Source: Pantoea alfalfae
GTDB taxonomy: Bacteria; Pseudomonadota; Gammaproteobacteria; Enterobacterales; Enterobacteriaceae
Direction of reading: 5' to 3'
Length of the DNA stretch: 64,000 bases
NCBI RefSeq assembly: GCF_019880205.1
Contig: NZ_CP082292.1
Coordinates: 2,790,001 to 2,854,000, forward strand
Shown here: piece by piece, positions 37,424-47,382 of the stretch
Layout: each line of letters opens with the position of its first letter
How positions within the stretch are numbered: the stretch's first letter is position 1
Notes under the pieces: generated by a model
Database searches by the model: none
Seen by the model: the letters and a program-made list of their open reading frames with translations, nothing else
What the model was told of the DNA's origin: nothing
Position numbers and translations under genes: made by a program

Positions 37424-37613
37424 CTGCAGGGAATAGGGTCAGAGGAGGAAAGCGTCCCGCCGCCCGGAAAAAAACGCCGGGAGCGTTTTTGAACAACGCA
37501 ACGCGTTGGCCCGGCAACGGACGCACCTCAGGAATGAGGTGCGTAATTGCGCAGGTCGAGCACGCCATGGATGGCGGCTTTTGCGTCTTTCCGATCTGAC
37601 CCTATTGCCTGTG
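37424..37613. repeat. Palindromic intergenic repeat, copy A (long variant)
   Basis: Terminal inverted repeats AGGGAATAGGGTCAGA (37428-37443) and TCTGACCCTATTGCCT (37595-37610) enclose the conserved left core GAGGAAAGCGTCCCGC and right core GCGTCTTTCCGATCTGACC. The interior is longer than in the other copies and contains extra hairpins, including ACGCACCTC-N5-GAGGTGCGT. The cores are shared with 49491-49600, 60227-60300 and 60349-60461. No open frame is present. The element fills most of the ybhB-pgl interval. Confidence 0.85.
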
Positions 37614-37662
37614 TCTGCACGATCTCACAGCTGGCAGTGGCAAACGCCGTCAACAATTTCAC

Positions 37663-37689
37663 GCCTCTCCCACCCGGGAGAGGCTTTTT
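37663..37689 (+). terminator. Rho-independent terminator, plus-strand direction (ybhB side)
   Basis: GCCTCTCC and GGGAGAGGC form a stem around CACCC and are followed by five T residues. It is about 300 nt downstream of ybhB and 10 nt from the end of the convergent pgl. Confidence 0.8.
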
Positions 37690-37698
37690 CACGATGCG

Positions 37699-38700
37699 TT
37701 ACGCCTGCAACTGGTGAATCACCACCCACATCGGGCCCTGCCCTACCGCATAACGTCCCAGCGGCTGTAACAGCCCCTTCGGTTCGCTAATCGCATACAC
37801 TTCGATGTGATGCGATTTCTGTCCCGCCGCCACCAGAAAACGTCCGCTGTGATCGATATTGAACCCGCGCGGCTGCGTTTCCGTCGGCTGGAACCCTTCC
37901 AGCGTCAGTTCATCGCCCAGTTCGCTGACGCTGAAAATCGCCAGCGTGCTGCTGGTGCGGTCGCAGGCGTAGAGGAAACGGCCATCCGGCGTCAGGTGAA
38001 TATCGGCTGCCCAGCGCGTACCGCTGAAGTCCGGCGGCATCATATCCAGCGTCTGCACGCTTTCCGCTTCGCCTTCACCGGTATTTAATGCCCAGACATC
38101 AACAGTACTGTCCAGCTCATTCACGCAGTAAGCATACTGGCCGCCCGGATGGAACTGCATATGACGCGGGCCTGCACCCTCTACCGTCGTGACCTGCGCC
38201 TGTTTGCGCGGCGTCAGCTGACCGTCTGCGCCCAGCGCAAACAGACAGATACGATCCTGCTTCAGTGCCGGGACGTAGAGCGTTTTATTGTCAGTGTCGA
38301 TATTGGCTGAGTGACAGCCATCCAGGCCGTTGATTACCTGTAGCGGGGCCTGCGGAATGCCATCATCGCCAATCGGGCTGACGCTGACGCAGGCATCATT
38401 GTAGGAGCCGCAGAACAGGAACCGGCCCTCGCGATCGGTGGAAATGTGGGTCGGACTGCCGGGCAGCGTTGCCTGACCGGCTTCGGTCAGCGTACCATCG
38501 GCGGCAATCCGGAACGCCAGCACGCGAAAATTGGGACGCACACCGACATAGAGAAAATCGCGTTTCGGACTCACCACCATCGGCTGAACCTGGCCGGCGA
38601 CATCGATCACCTGAAGCAACGTCAGCGCACCCTCATCATTCATCTGCCAGACGTGAATCTGCTGGCTCTCGGGACTGGCGGTGTAGACAACCTGTTTCAT
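37699..38700 (-). CDS. pgl: 6-phosphogluconolactonase (YbhE type)
   Basis: The lactone hydrolase of the pentose phosphate pathway, of the seven-bladed beta-propeller type used by enterobacteria (331 residues in E. coli, 333 here). [18 protein letters not shown] at the start, the repeated blades, [48 protein letters not shown] and [20 protein letters not shown] support it. The ATG at 38700 is preferred over the longer open frame. Confidence 0.95.
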   Translation of the reverse strand: MKQVVYTASPESQQIHVWQMNDEGALTLLQVIDVAGQVQPMVVSPKRDFLYVGVRPNFRVLAFRIAADGTLTEAGQATLPGSPTHISTDREGRFLFCGSYNDACVSVSPIGDDGIPQAPLQVINGLDGCHSANIDTDNKTLYVPALKQDRICLFALGADGQLTPRKQAQVTTVEGAGPRHMQFHPGGQYAYCVNELDSTVDVWALNTGEGEAESVQTLDMMPPDFSGTRWAADIHLTPDGRFLYACDRTSSTLAIFSVSELGDELTLEGFQPTETQPRGFNIDHSGRFLVAAGQKSHHIEVYAISEPKGLLQPLGRYAVGQGPMWVVIHQLQA

Positions 38701-38855
38701 GCATTCTCCTTTTTTTGCTGCCTGATCATATCTGTGAATCACTGTAGCGCGTTTTATTACCCTACGCTGGAATCATTTGTGCCCTGTTTTTTGTCTCCGG
38801 ACCGTGGACAGGTGTAGACTTCAGCCCCTGCAAACCTGAAAAAACGAGAGGATGA

Positions 38856-39674
38856 ATGAGCTACCGAGTAATTGCCCTCGACCTCGACGGCACGCTGCTG
38901 ACCCCAGCCAAAACGATTCTGCCGCAGTCAATTGACGCGCTGAACCAGGCCCGCCAGGCGGGTGTTCATGTCGCTATCGTGACCGGACGCCATCACTGCG
39001 CTATCCACCCTTTTTATCAGGCGCTACAACTGGATACACCCGCAATCTGCTGTAATGGCACCTATTTGTATGATTACCGTGCGAAAAAGGTGCTGGCGTC
39101 CGATCCTCTCGACCCGCAGCTGGCGTTACAGGTGATTGATAGGCTGGATCAGCAGCAGATTCACGGTTTGCTCTACGTGGATGATGCCATGCTCTATCAG
39201 ACGCCGACCGGTCATGTGATGCGCACCCTGAAGTGGGCCGAATCGCTGCCTGAGCATCAGCGTCCGCTGTTCTGTCAGGTGCCTGATTTAGCCCAGGCGG
39301 CACGTGACGCCGGTTCGATCTGGAAGTTTGCCCTGTCGCACGACAACCATCAGGAGCTGCAACAGTTCGCCACTACAGTGGAAGCGGAGCTGGGGCTGGC
39401 CTGCGAATGGTCATGGCACGATCAGGTGGATATCGCCAGAGGCGGCAACAGCAAAGGCAAACGGCTGGCGCAGTGGGTTGAATCGCTGGGGCTGAGCATG
39501 TCCGATGTGATCGCGTTTGGTGATAACTACAACGACCTCAGCATGCTGGAAACGGCCGGTCTGGGCGTGGCGATGGGCAATGCCGACGAGGCGATCAAAG
39601 CGCGGGTGAAAAAGGTAATCGGCACCAATATTGAACCCGGCATTGCCGACACCCTCCGTCAGTACGTGTTGTAA
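38856..39674 (+). CDS. ybhA: HAD-superfamily phosphatase YbhA (pyridoxal phosphatase)
   Basis: A Cof-type HAD hydrolase of 272 residues; E. coli YbhA dephosphorylates pyridoxal phosphate and some sugar phosphates. Motif I is LDLDGTLLTP, motif II VTGR, motif III the Lys of GNSKGK and motif IV GDNYNDLSMLETAG. It is directly convergent with modC (stop codons are adjacent, no gap). Confidence 0.94.
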   Translation: MSYRVIALDLDGTLLTPAKTILPQSIDALNQARQAGVHVAIVTGRHHCAIHPFYQALQLDTPAICCNGTYLYDYRAKKVLASDPLDPQLALQVIDRLDQQQIHGLLYVDDAMLYQTPTGHVMRTLKWAESLPEHQRPLFCQVPDLAQAARDAGSIWKFALSHDNHQELQQFATTVEAELGLACEWSWHDQVDIARGGNSKGKRLAQWVESLGLSMSDVIAFGDNYNDLSMLETAGLGVAMGNADEAIKARVKKVIGTNIEPGIADTLRQYVL

Positions 39675-40733
39675 TCAGGGCGTTACCGAAACGCTTTTTA
39701 TCTGGGCATAAAGCCACTGATCCGGCCGGATGCCCAGTTCATCCCGCGCCCACGGCGTGATGCGCGCCCAGAGTTCGCTGATGCCGATACGCAGCTTCAC
39801 CTCCACCTGGTCTCCGACCTCCAGCAGCTCAACTACCTGTGCCGGTAAAATGTTGCGAATGGAGGTGTGCTGTGGCGGTTGCAGCGCCAGCGAGACATCT
39901 GATGAGGCGATGCGAATACGCAGCGGCGTTTTCACCGGCTGATTCACCCTGCTGACCCAGATGTGTTGATCGCCCAGCGAGAGCGCGGTCATCGGATAGT
40001 CGGGATGCTGCTCCAGCACCTGCACCCGCAGCACGCTGGTCAGTTCGCTTACCGGCAGCCATGGCCGCATCGCGCTGCTGCTCCAGACCCGCTCCAGCGG
40101 ACCAAAGGCTTTGACCTTGCCCGCATCCAGCACCAGCACGTTATCAGCCAGATGCAGGATCTCATCCAGACTGTGCGAGACGTAGAGCATAGGAATATCG
40201 ACCTGCTTCGCCAGTTTTTGCAGATACGGCATCAGCTCACGTTTGCGCGGCAGATCCAGCGACGCCAGCGGTTCATCAAGCAGCAGCATATCCGGTGCGG
40301 TCAGCAGTGCCCGGCCAATCGCAACCCGCTGCTTTTCACCGCCCGACAGCGACAGCGGAAAGCGCGACAGCAGCGCCTCCAGCCCCAGCAGCGAAACCAG
40401 GCTGTCGAACTGTGCTTTCATCGCCGGGGCCATACCATATTGCAGGTTGCCCCGGACCCGATAGTGCGGGAAGAGCCGCGCATCCTGAAACACATAGCCG
40501 ATGCGGCGTTTTTCCGGCGGCAGCGCAACCTTCTGCTCCGCATCAAACAGCAGACGATCGTTAAGCTCAATCCGCCCGCGCTGCGGCTGAGTCAGTCCGC
40601 TGATGGCGTTGATCAGTGAGGTTTTACCGGCACCGGAAACACCGAAAATGGCGGTGATGCCTTTGGCGGGGATCTGCAGGTCGATCTCCAGCTGGTGAGC
40701 GCCCTGCTGCTGCATAAAATTGAGTGATAGCAT
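39675..40733 (-). CDS. modC: Molybdate ABC transporter ATP-binding protein
   Basis: The ATPase of the high-affinity molybdate importer; 352 residues. Walker [11 protein letters not shown], signature [18 protein letters not shown], Walker [12 protein letters not shown] and the H-loop YVSHSLDE are intact. The C-terminal ~120 residues contain a Mop/TOBE domain ([20 protein letters not shown]) that binds oxyanion. Its ATG overlaps the modB stop by 1 nt. Confidence 0.97.
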   Translation of the reverse strand: MLSLNFMQQQGAHQLEIDLQIPAKGITAIFGVSGAGKTSLINAISGLTQPQRGRIELNDRLLFDAEQKVALPPEKRRIGYVFQDARLFPHYRVRGNLQYGMAPAMKAQFDSLVSLLGLEALLSRFPLSLSGGEKQRVAIGRALLTAPDMLLLDEPLASLDLPRKRELMPYLQKLAKQVDIPMLYVSHSLDEILHLADNVLVLDAGKVKAFGPLERVWSSSAMRPWLPVSELTSVLRVQVLEQHPDYPMTALSLGDQHIWVSRVNQPVKTPLRIRIASSDVSLALQPPQHTSIRNILPAQVVELLEVGDQVEVKLRIGISELWARITPWARDELGIRPDQWLYAQIKSVSVTP

Positions 40734-41422
40734 CAGCTTCCCATCCGCTTGCGGCCTGCGCGTGCCAGCCCTTCCGACGCCAGCAGTGACGCCAGTGCCA
40801 GTACGATAGCGATGATACAGAGCCGTGCCGCCGCACCCTCTGCACCAGGGGTTTCGATCAGGGTAAACATTGCCAGCGGAAGCGTGCGCGTTTCACCGGG
40901 AATATTGGACACAAAGGTAATGGTGGCACCGAATTCGCCCAGCGATCGGGCAAACGCCAGCACCGTTCCGGCGATCACGCCTGGCAACGTCAGCGGCAGT
41001 GTGATGGTGAAAAAGACCCGCCAGCGTCCGGCACCCAGCGTACGTGCCGCCTGCTCCAGCCGGCTATCCACCGCTTCCAGCGCCAGCCGGATAGCGCGTA
41101 CCATCAAGGGAAAGGCGATAACGGCGGAAGCCAGCGCTGCACCGCGCCAGCTGAACGCAAAGCTGAAACCGAACCAGTCAAAAAGCTTTTCGCCAATGAA
41201 GCCGCGTCGCCCCAGGCTAACCAGCAGCAGATAACCTACCACTACTGGCGGCAGCACCAGCGGCAGGTGGATCAGGCTGTCGAGCAGCGCTTTGCCGGGA
41301 AAACGGCAGCGCACCAGAATCCAGGCCATCAGAATGCCAAACGGCAGACTGCCAAGCACGGCTATGCCAGAGACTTTAAGGCTAAGCAGCACTGCCTGCC
41401 ATTCGGGATCGCTGAGTATCAT
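40733..41422 (-). CDS. modB: Molybdate ABC transporter permease
   Basis: The inner-membrane permease, 229 residues, with five to six helices and the EAA-loop [20 protein letters not shown] that contacts ModC. It overlaps modA by 4 nt and modC by 1 nt. Confidence 0.96.
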   Translation of the reverse strand: MILSDPEWQAVLLSLKVSGIAVLGSLPFGILMAWILVRCRFPGKALLDSLIHLPLVLPPVVVGYLLLVSLGRRGFIGEKLFDWFGFSFAFSWRGAALASAVIAFPLMVRAIRLALEAVDSRLEQAARTLGAGRWRVFFTITLPLTLPGVIAGTVLAFARSLGEFGATITFVSNIPGETRTLPLAMFTLIETPGAEGAAARLCIIAIVLALASLLASEGLARAGRKRMGS

Positions 41423-42192
41423 TTCGTCGGTGTGAATCCGTAATGTTTGAAAATCGCCGCAGCCTGCGGCCCTTTCAGGTAATCATAAAAGGCTTGAACG
41501 GTGGCCGTGTCGTGATCGTTTACGATCGCCATCGGATATTCCACCGGTTTGTGACTGGTTGCCGGAAAACGCCCGACCACCTGCACTTTATCGCTGGCGA
41601 CCGCATCAGATCCGTAGACAATGCCGTATGGGGTTTCGTTACGCTCGACCAGCGCCAGTGCTGCCCGCACATTATTAGCGGGCGCTAACGCGGGCGCAAC
41701 GCCATCCCAGGCTCCCAGCTTCTGCAACGCCTCTTTAGCATAGATACCCGCCGGAACGTGGTCCGGATCGCCCACCGCCAGACGTTCGCCGTGCAGCAAT
41801 GTTTTCCAGTCGGTCTGCGGATCCAGCGTCACCGCTTTAGCTGCGGCACTCCGTGGCGCAATCAGTACCAGGTCGTTGCCCAGCAGGGTATAGCGGGTGC
41901 GGGTTATCACGCTTTTCTTCGCCACCGCATCATTCATCCACTGCTGATCGGCAGAGATAAACAGGTCGGCAGGCGCACCCTGTTCAAGCTGACGCGCCAG
42001 CGTGGAGGATGAGGCGAACGAAGAGACGACTGTCACGCCCTTTTCCTTCTGATACTGACTGGCAATATCCTGCATCGCATTGGTCAGCGAAGCCGCGGCG
42101 AACACGGTAATGTTATCGGCGGCCACTGCCTGTCCGGCCAGCGATACGGTGACCAGCGCCGCGACGCCCCAGCGGGTGTAATTTGATGACAT
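41419..42192 (-). CDS. modA: Molybdate-binding periplasmic protein
   Basis: The substrate-binding protein, 257 residues with signal peptide (AGQAVAA). Binding-pocket motifs are FAAASLTNAMQDIASQY, SFASSSTLARQLEQGAPADL and the later VERNETPYGIVYGSDAV. First gene of modABC; ModE-box upstream. Confidence 0.96.
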   Translation of the reverse strand: MSSNYTRWGVAALVTVSLAGQAVAADNITVFAAASLTNAMQDIASQYQKEKGVTVVSSFASSSTLARQLEQGAPADLFISADQQWMNDAVAKKSVITRTRYTLLGNDLVLIAPRSAAAKAVTLDPQTDWKTLLHGERLAVGDPDHVPAGIYAKEALQKLGAWDGVAPALAPANNVRAALALVERNETPYGIVYGSDAVASDKVQVVGRFPATSHKPVEYPMAIVNDHDTATVQAFYDYLKGPQAAAIFKHYGFTPTK

Positions 42193-42209
42193 GATTCTCT
42201 CCGGCTATT

Positions 42210-42233
42210 CGTTGTGTAGCGAATAATATAACG
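42210..42233 (-). promoter_or_regulatory. ModE operator upstream of modA
   Basis: An imperfect palindrome with half-sites CGTTGTGT and ATATAACG. On the minus strand it reads CGTTATAT-N8-ACACAACG, nearly the same as the E. coli modA ModE site as I recall it (CGTTATAT-N8-ACATAACG). ModE, encoded at 42630, would repress modABC here when molybdate is bound. Confidence 0.85.
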
Positions 42234-42337
42234 CAATATCAGGGAGGTTCAGTAAATTATCGGCAGGTGTCAGAGAAGGTTGAATCAATGCGGGACAAAA
42301 ATGATGACGCTCGCCAGGATGGCGGGCGTCACAGAAA

Positions 42338-42493
42338 TTAATTATGGGAACGGGCTGAAGATTTTTCGCGATGACCCACTTTAGAGAAGATATTAAACAC
42401 TTCACCCAGGCCATAAATCATACCCAGCATCAGCGCCATTACCACAGGGACCATGAGTACAGCCACGGCGAGGCTTTTCAGTAATTCCAGCAT
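42338..42493 (-). CDS. acrZ: AcrZ, small membrane partner of AcrB
   Basis: A 51-residue single-helix protein that binds AcrB in the AcrAB-TolC efflux pump and modulates substrate export. [20 protein letters not shown] and [15 protein letters not shown] match E. coli AcrZ (49 residues). The ATG at 42493 gives that N-terminus; the frame is open 29 codons upstream, but that part is basic and unrelated. It lies between modA and modE, as in E. coli. Confidence 0.93.
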   Translation of the reverse strand: MLELLKSLAVAVLMVPVVMALMLGMIYGLGEVFNIFSKVGHREKSSARSHN

Positions 42494-42629
42494 GGAGAGT
42501 CTCACTCTGCTAACAAAAAAGTGATTGTAACGGGTCAGTAAAATTTTGCGCAGCCCTTTTCGTGCTTTTACTTTGGACATAAAACGCCGCTATCATCGGC
42601 CTTCGCCTTAACCCTTTGCCGGAGCTGTC

Positions 42630-43412
42630 ATGGAAGCCGAACTGTCCCTTCATATCCGTTTACAACAGAAACTGTTTGCCGATCCACGACGTATTGAGCT
42701 GCTGAAACGCGTCCAGCAGACCGGCTCGATCAGTCAGGGGGCGAAGCTGGCTGGCATCAGTTACAAAAGTGCCTGGGATGCGATTAATGAGATGAACCAG
42801 ATGGCGGATGAAACGCTGGTGGCGCGGGCAACCGGCGGCAAAGGCGGCGGCGGTGCAACGCTGACCCGCTACGGTGAACGCCTGATTCAGCTGTTTCATC
42901 TGATGGAGCAGATCCAGCAGAAAGCCTTTGATGCACTGCAGCAGGATACACTGCCGCTCGACAGCCTGCTGGCGGCCATCGCCCGCTTTTCACTGCAGAC
43001 CAGCGCCCGCAACCAGCTGTTCGGCACCGTGGTGAGCAACGATGCGCAGCAGGTGGTTCAGCATCTGATGATTCAGCTGGCTGATGGCGTCACGCAACTC
43101 AATGTTGCGCTGACCCAGCGCAGCGCCGATCGTCTGCAGCTGGCGGCGGGTAAAGAGGTGCTGGTGCTGATCAAAGCGCCGTGGATCCGTATCAGTCGTG
43201 ACGCCGCAGAGGAAGACAATCAGCTGACCGCCATCGTCACTGCCATCGAACCGGGTGAGCAGATGAGTGAGGTGCTGATGCAGCTCGCCAGCGGCGAAAC
43301 CCTGTGTGCCACTCTGAGTAATGCACAGTTACAGCAGCTGAAGCTGCAGCCCGGCGATGCGGTGATCGCCAGTTTCAATGCAGAGAACGCTATCGTCGCT
43401 ACCCTGCTCTAG
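42630..43412 (+). CDS. modE: Molybdate-responsive transcriptional regulator ModE
   Basis: A 260-residue repressor/activator. The N-terminal winged HTH has RRIELLKRVQQTGSISQGAKLAGISYKSAWDAI; a TGGKGGGGATLTRYG wing follows. Two molbindin (Mop) domains carry SARNQLFGTVV and ISRDAAEEDNQLTAIV-type motifs that bind molybdate. The neighbouring modA promoter carries its operator. Confidence 0.96.
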   Translation: MEAELSLHIRLQQKLFADPRRIELLKRVQQTGSISQGAKLAGISYKSAWDAINEMNQMADETLVARATGGKGGGGATLTRYGERLIQLFHLMEQIQQKAFDALQQDTLPLDSLLAAIARFSLQTSARNQLFGTVVSNDAQQVVQHLMIQLADGVTQLNVALTQRSADRLQLAAGKEVLVLIKAPWIRISRDAAEEDNQLTAIVTAIEPGEQMSEVLMQLASGETLCATLSNAQLQQLKLQPGDAVIASFNAENAIVATLL

Positions 43413-43481
43413 CGGTTGAGTTGACTTCACTGCGGGCAATGGTTACAACTCAGTAACTCGATGCAAAAAATGGAACAGATC

Positions 43482-44954
43482 ATGGCTTCATTGCATATTT
43501 TGCAAAGCACGTTTCATCTCAGTGATACCCGGATACTGAGTCTGAATCAGGTGGAACTGCAGCGCGGCGAAAGCTGGGCCTTTGTCGGTGCCAACGGCAG
43601 CGGTAAATCCTCACTGGCGCGCGCGCTCTCCGGTGAATTGCCCCCGCTTGCGGGTTCCGTCAGCAGCGATTTCACAAGGCCGGTCCGGCTGTCACTGGAA
43701 CAGTTACAGACGCTGGTGGCGCAGGAGTGGCAGCGCAACAACACCGACATGCTCAGCGAAGGTGAAGAGGATACCGGACTGACCGTGGCAGAGGTCATTC
43801 AGGCGGAAGTGCAGCAGCCAGAACGTTGCGAACAACTGGCTCAGCAGTTTGGTATCGAACCGCTGTTGTCACGCCGCTTCAAATATCTCTCTACCGGCGA
43901 AACCCGCAAAACCCTGCTTTGTCAGGCCCTGATGAACCAGCCAGATTTGCTGATTCTGGATGAGCCGTTTGACGGACTGGATGTGGCGTCACGCGCCAGC
44001 CTGACCGATACGCTGCGCAACCTGCAGCACCCGGCGTTTACGCTGGTGCTGGTACTCAATCGCTTTGACGACATTCCCGATTTCGTTCAGCAGGTGGGTG
44101 TGCTGGCGGAGTGTACTCTTACTCACAGTGGCCCACGCCAGACGATTTTAACGGAAGCGCTGGTGGCACAGCTGGCACACAGTGAACAGCTGATGGGAAT
44201 GGCGCTGCCCGAAGCGGATGTGCCGGATCAGCTGCCCTCACTGGCGGATGATGCGCCGCGCGTTATCCTGCGCAACGGCACCGTCTCCTACAACGACCAA
44301 CCGGTCATTCAGGGGCTGAACTGGCAGGTTAACGCAGGCGAGCACTGGCAGATTACTGGCCCGAACGGCGCCGGGAAATCGACGCTGCTGAGTCTGGTAA
44401 CCGGCGATCATCCACAGGGCTACAGCAATGATCTCACCCTGTTTGGCCGTCGTCGCGGCAGTGGCGAAACCATCTGGGATATCAAACAGCATATTGGCTA
44501 TGTCAGCAGCAGTCTGCACCTCGATTATCGCGTCAGCACCAATGTGCGGACGGTGATCCTGTCGGGCTTCTTCGACTCCATCGGTCTCTATCAGGCGGCA
44601 TCCGATCGGCAGAAAGCGCTGGCACAACAGTGGCTGACACTGCTGGGAATGGATAACCGGCTGGGCGATGCGCCGTTCCATTCACTCTCCTGGGGACAGC
44701 AGCGGCTGGTGCTGATTGCCCGCGCGCTGGTTAAGCATCCGACGCTGCTGATTCTGGACGAGCCACTCCAGGGACTTGACCCGATTAACCGCCAGCTGGT
44801 GCGGCGCTTCGTCGATGTGCTGATTGGCGAAGGTCGCACTCAGCTGCTGTTTGTTTCCCATCATGCCGAAGATGCGCCCGCCTGTATCACGCATCGCCTG
44901 AGCTTTGTTCCCGATAAAGGCGGCTACGCTTTTCAGCAGGAAACGTTGCGCTAA
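43482..44954 (+). CDS. modF: Molybdenum-transport-associated duplicated ABC ATPase ModF
   Basis: A 490-residue protein with two ABC domains, the same length as E. coli ModF. First domain: Walker A GANGSGKSSLARALS, signature LSTGETRKTLL, Walker B LLILDEPFDGLD. Second domain: GPNGAGKSTLLSLV, LSWGQQRLVLIARAL, LLILDEPLQGLDP. The ATG at 43482 gives the conserved N-terminus; two in-frame upstream ATGs are less likely. The function is unclear, although it is co-located with modE. Confidence 0.94.
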   Translation: MASLHILQSTFHLSDTRILSLNQVELQRGESWAFVGANGSGKSSLARALSGELPPLAGSVSSDFTRPVRLSLEQLQTLVAQEWQRNNTDMLSEGEEDTGLTVAEVIQAEVQQPERCEQLAQQFGIEPLLSRRFKYLSTGETRKTLLCQALMNQPDLLILDEPFDGLDVASRASLTDTLRNLQHPAFTLVLVLNRFDDIPDFVQQVGVLAECTLTHSGPRQTILTEALVAQLAHSEQLMGMALPEADVPDQLPSLADDAPRVILRNGTVSYNDQPVIQGLNWQVNAGEHWQITGPNGAGKSTLLSLVTGDHPQGYSNDLTLFGRRRGSGETIWDIKQHIGYVSSSLHLDYRVSTNVRTVILSGFFDSIGLYQAASDRQKALAQQWLTLLGMDNRLGDAPFHSLSWGQQRLVLIARALVKHPTLLILDEPLQGLDPINRQLVRRFVDVLIGEGRTQLLFVSHHAEDAPACITHRLSFVPDKGGYAFQQETLR

Positions 44955-44974
44955 CGCGTTCACATCGGCCCCTC

Positions 44975-44996
44975 AACGCCGCTATCGCGGCGTTTT
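44975..44996 (+). terminator. Terminator of modF
   Basis: AACGCCGC and GCGGCGTT form an 8-bp stem with loop TATC, continued by TT, 20 nt after the modF stop. Confidence 0.75.
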
Positions 44997-45007
44997 AAAG
45001 TACACCT

Positions 45008-45023
45008 GTGTAATCGCTACCAT
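45008..45023 (+). promoter_or_regulatory. GalR/GalS-type operator 1
   Basis: GTGTAATCGCTACCAT fits the GalR consensus GTGKAANCGNTTNCAC at 14 of 16 positions. An almost identical site starts 78 bp downstream. Confidence 0.7.
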
Positions 45024-45085
45024 TCCTGCCTGCCTTTTATCCCGCATTACTGCACACAATGCCACGAAATAAGAATATTCAGCTT

Positions 45086-45101
45086 GTGTAAACGATACCA
45101 T
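45086..45101 (+). promoter_or_regulatory. GalR/GalS-type operator 2
   Basis: GTGTAAACGATACCAT is very close to the E. coli gal external operator (GTGTAAACGATTCCAC) and differs from operator 1 at two positions. The two sites flank the likely promoter upstream of galT and could support repression by DNA looping, as in E. coli gal. Confidence 0.8.
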
Positions 45102-45190
45102 TTATCCAGACTTGATCACGCTTTCGGGCGCGCTGATGTGCTACTTTTTACCGATGCCTCTCTGGCTTTTGACGCTTACCAGGATCTCAC

Positions 45191-46237
45191 ATGGAAAAAT
45201 TCAACCCGGTCGATCATCCCCATCGCCGTTACAATCCACTGATTGATCAATGGATTTTAGTTTCACCTCATCGGGCCAAGCGTCCGTGGCAGGGCGCGCA
45301 GGAAACGCCAGCGGTTAATACCTTACCGTCGCACGATCCGGACTGCTTCCTGTGTGCCGGAAATACCCGCATTACCGGTGACAAAAACCCCGACTATTCT
45401 GGCACGTATGTCTTTACCAATGACTTTGCTGCGCTGATGACCGACACGCCTGACGCGCCCGAGAGCGACGATATCCTGATGCGCTGTGAAAGCGCACGCG
45501 GCACCAGTCGGGTCATCTGCTTTTCGCCCGATCACAGCAAAACTCTGCCGGAGATGTCACTGAGCGCGCTGGAAGAAGTGGTGCGTACCTGGCAGGCGCA
45601 GACCGCCGATCTGGGTCAGCACTATCCGTGGGTGCAGGTGTTTGAGAACAAAGGCGCGGCGATGGGCTGCTCAAACCCGCATCCCCATGGTCAGATCTGG
45701 GCCAACAGCTTCCTGCCGAATGAAGCGCAGCGCGAAGATGATCATCAGCGCGACTATTTCGCAAAACATGGCTCGCCGATGCTGGTCGATTATCTGGCAC
45801 GTGAGCAGCAGGATGGCAGCCGCACCGTGGTGGAAACCGAACACTGGCTGGCCGTCGTGCCGTGGTGGGCTGCCTGGCCGTTTGAAACTCTGCTGCTGCC
45901 GAAAGCGCACGTTAAACAGCTGACCGATCTCAGTGAAGCGCAGAGTGCCGATCTGGCAAAAGCCATTAAGCTTTTGACCAGCCGCTACGACAACCTGTTC
46001 CAGTGCTCCTTCCCCTACTCCATGGGCTGGCACGGCGCGCCGTTTAATGGCGAAGCCAACGACCACTGGCAGTTGCATGCGCACTTCTATCCACCGCTGC
46101 TGCGCTCAGCAACGGTACGTAAATTTATGGTTGGCTATGAAATGCTGGCCGAAACCCAACGCGATTTAACGGCGGAACAGGCGGCGGAACGTCTGCGTTC
46201 TGTCAGCGACGTTCACTTCCGTGAGGCACAACAATGA
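45191..46237 (+). CDS. galT: Galactose-1-phosphate uridylyltransferase
   Basis: A Leloir-pathway enzyme exchanging UMP between UDP-glucose and galactose-1-phosphate; 348 residues. Zinc and active-site motifs are [24 protein letters not shown] (nucleophilic His in HPH) and HAHFYPP. It is the first gene of the operon here, because galE, which precedes it in E. coli, is absent. It overlaps galK by 4 nt. Confidence 0.97.
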   Translation: MEKFNPVDHPHRRYNPLIDQWILVSPHRAKRPWQGAQETPAVNTLPSHDPDCFLCAGNTRITGDKNPDYSGTYVFTNDFAALMTDTPDAPESDDILMRCESARGTSRVICFSPDHSKTLPEMSLSALEEVVRTWQAQTADLGQHYPWVQVFENKGAAMGCSNPHPHGQIWANSFLPNEAQREDDHQRDYFAKHGSPMLVDYLAREQQDGSRTVVETEHWLAVVPWWAAWPFETLLLPKAHVKQLTDLSEAQSADLAKAIKLLTSRYDNLFQCSFPYSMGWHGAPFNGEANDHWQLHAHFYPPLLRSATVRKFMVGYEMLAETQRDLTAEQAAERLRSVSDVHFREAQQ

Positions 46238-47382
46238 GCTTAAAAACCATCACGCAGCAGCTTTTCTCTGACACCTTCGGTTACGCTGCAACGCATACCA
46301 TTCAGGCGCCGGGCCGCGTTAACCTGATTGGCGAGCACACCGACTATAACGACGGCTTTGTGCTGCCATGTGCCATCGATTACCAGACAGTCATCGCCTG
46401 CGCCCGCCGTGACGACCGCCAGATTCGCGTAGTCGCTGCCGATTATGAGAATGCGCAGGACACCTTCTCGCTGGACGAAGAGATCGTCAGCGTGCAGGAA
46501 CCGATGTGGGCTAACTATGTGCGCGGCGTGGTGAAACATCTGCAGCAGCGTCATGCCGATTTCGGTGGCATTGATATGGTGATCAGCGGCAACGTGCCAC
46601 AGGGCGCAGGTCTGAGCTCATCCGCCTCGCTGGAAGTGGCGGTCGGTACCGTGGTGCAGCAGCTCTATAACCTGCCGCTGGATGGCGCGGCTATCGCGGT
46701 GAATGGTCAGGAAGCGGAGAACCAGTTCGTTGGCTGTAACTGCGGCATCATGGACCAGCTGATCTCCGCACTGGGCAGGAAAGATCACGCGATGCTGCTC
46801 GACTGCCGCACGCTGGGCACCCGTCCGGTGTCGATGCCGGAAGATATCGCGGTGGTGATCATCAACTCCAACTTCCGCCGCACCCTGGTCGGCAGCGAAT
46901 ACAATACCCGTCGCGAGCAGTGTGAAGCGGGCGCGCGTTTCTTCAATAAGAAGGCCCTGCGTGACGTTGAACTGGCCGAGTTTGAAGCAGCCCAGGCGCA
47001 GCTCGACCCCCAGGTGGCAAAACGCGTGCGTCACGTTCTGACCGAGAACGCCCGAACGCTGGAAGCAGCCGATGCGCTGACTCAGGGCGACCTGACACGT
47101 ATGGGTCAGCTGATGGCCGAGTCGCACGCCTCAATGCGTGACGATTTCGAGATCACCGTGCCGCCAATTGATACGCTGGTTGAGATCGTGAAAGCGCAGA
47201 TTGGTGAACGCGGCGGCGTGCGCATGACCGGCGGCGGCTTTGGTGGCTGCATCGTGGCACTGATGCCACTGGATCTGGTCGATCAGGTGAAAGCTGCCGT
47301 TGCTGAGCAGTATGAAGCCGCGACCGGCATCAAAGAGACCTTCTACGTCTGCAAAGCCTCTGAAGGAGCGGGCCAATGCTGA
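46234..47382 (+). CDS. galK: Galactokinase
   Basis: A GHMP kinase, 382 residues (the same as E. coli). The galactokinase signature [17 protein letters not shown], the ATP motif [17 protein letters not shown], the catalytic Asp in CGIMDQLIS and the C-terminal [13 protein letters not shown] are intact. It overlaps galM by 7 nt. Confidence 0.97.
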   Translation: MSLKTITQQLFSDTFGYAATHTIQAPGRVNLIGEHTDYNDGFVLPCAIDYQTVIACARRDDRQIRVVAADYENAQDTFSLDEEIVSVQEPMWANYVRGVVKHLQQRHADFGGIDMVISGNVPQGAGLSSSASLEVAVGTVVQQLYNLPLDGAAIAVNGQEAENQFVGCNCGIMDQLISALGRKDHAMLLDCRTLGTRPVSMPEDIAVVIINSNFRRTLVGSEYNTRREQCEAGARFFNKKALRDVELAEFEAAQAQLDPQVAKRVRHVLTENARTLEAADALTQGDLTRMGQLMAESHASMRDDFEITVPPIDTLVEIVKAQIGERGGVRMTGGGFGGCIVALMPLDLVDQVKAAVAEQYEAATGIKETFYVCKASEGAGQC

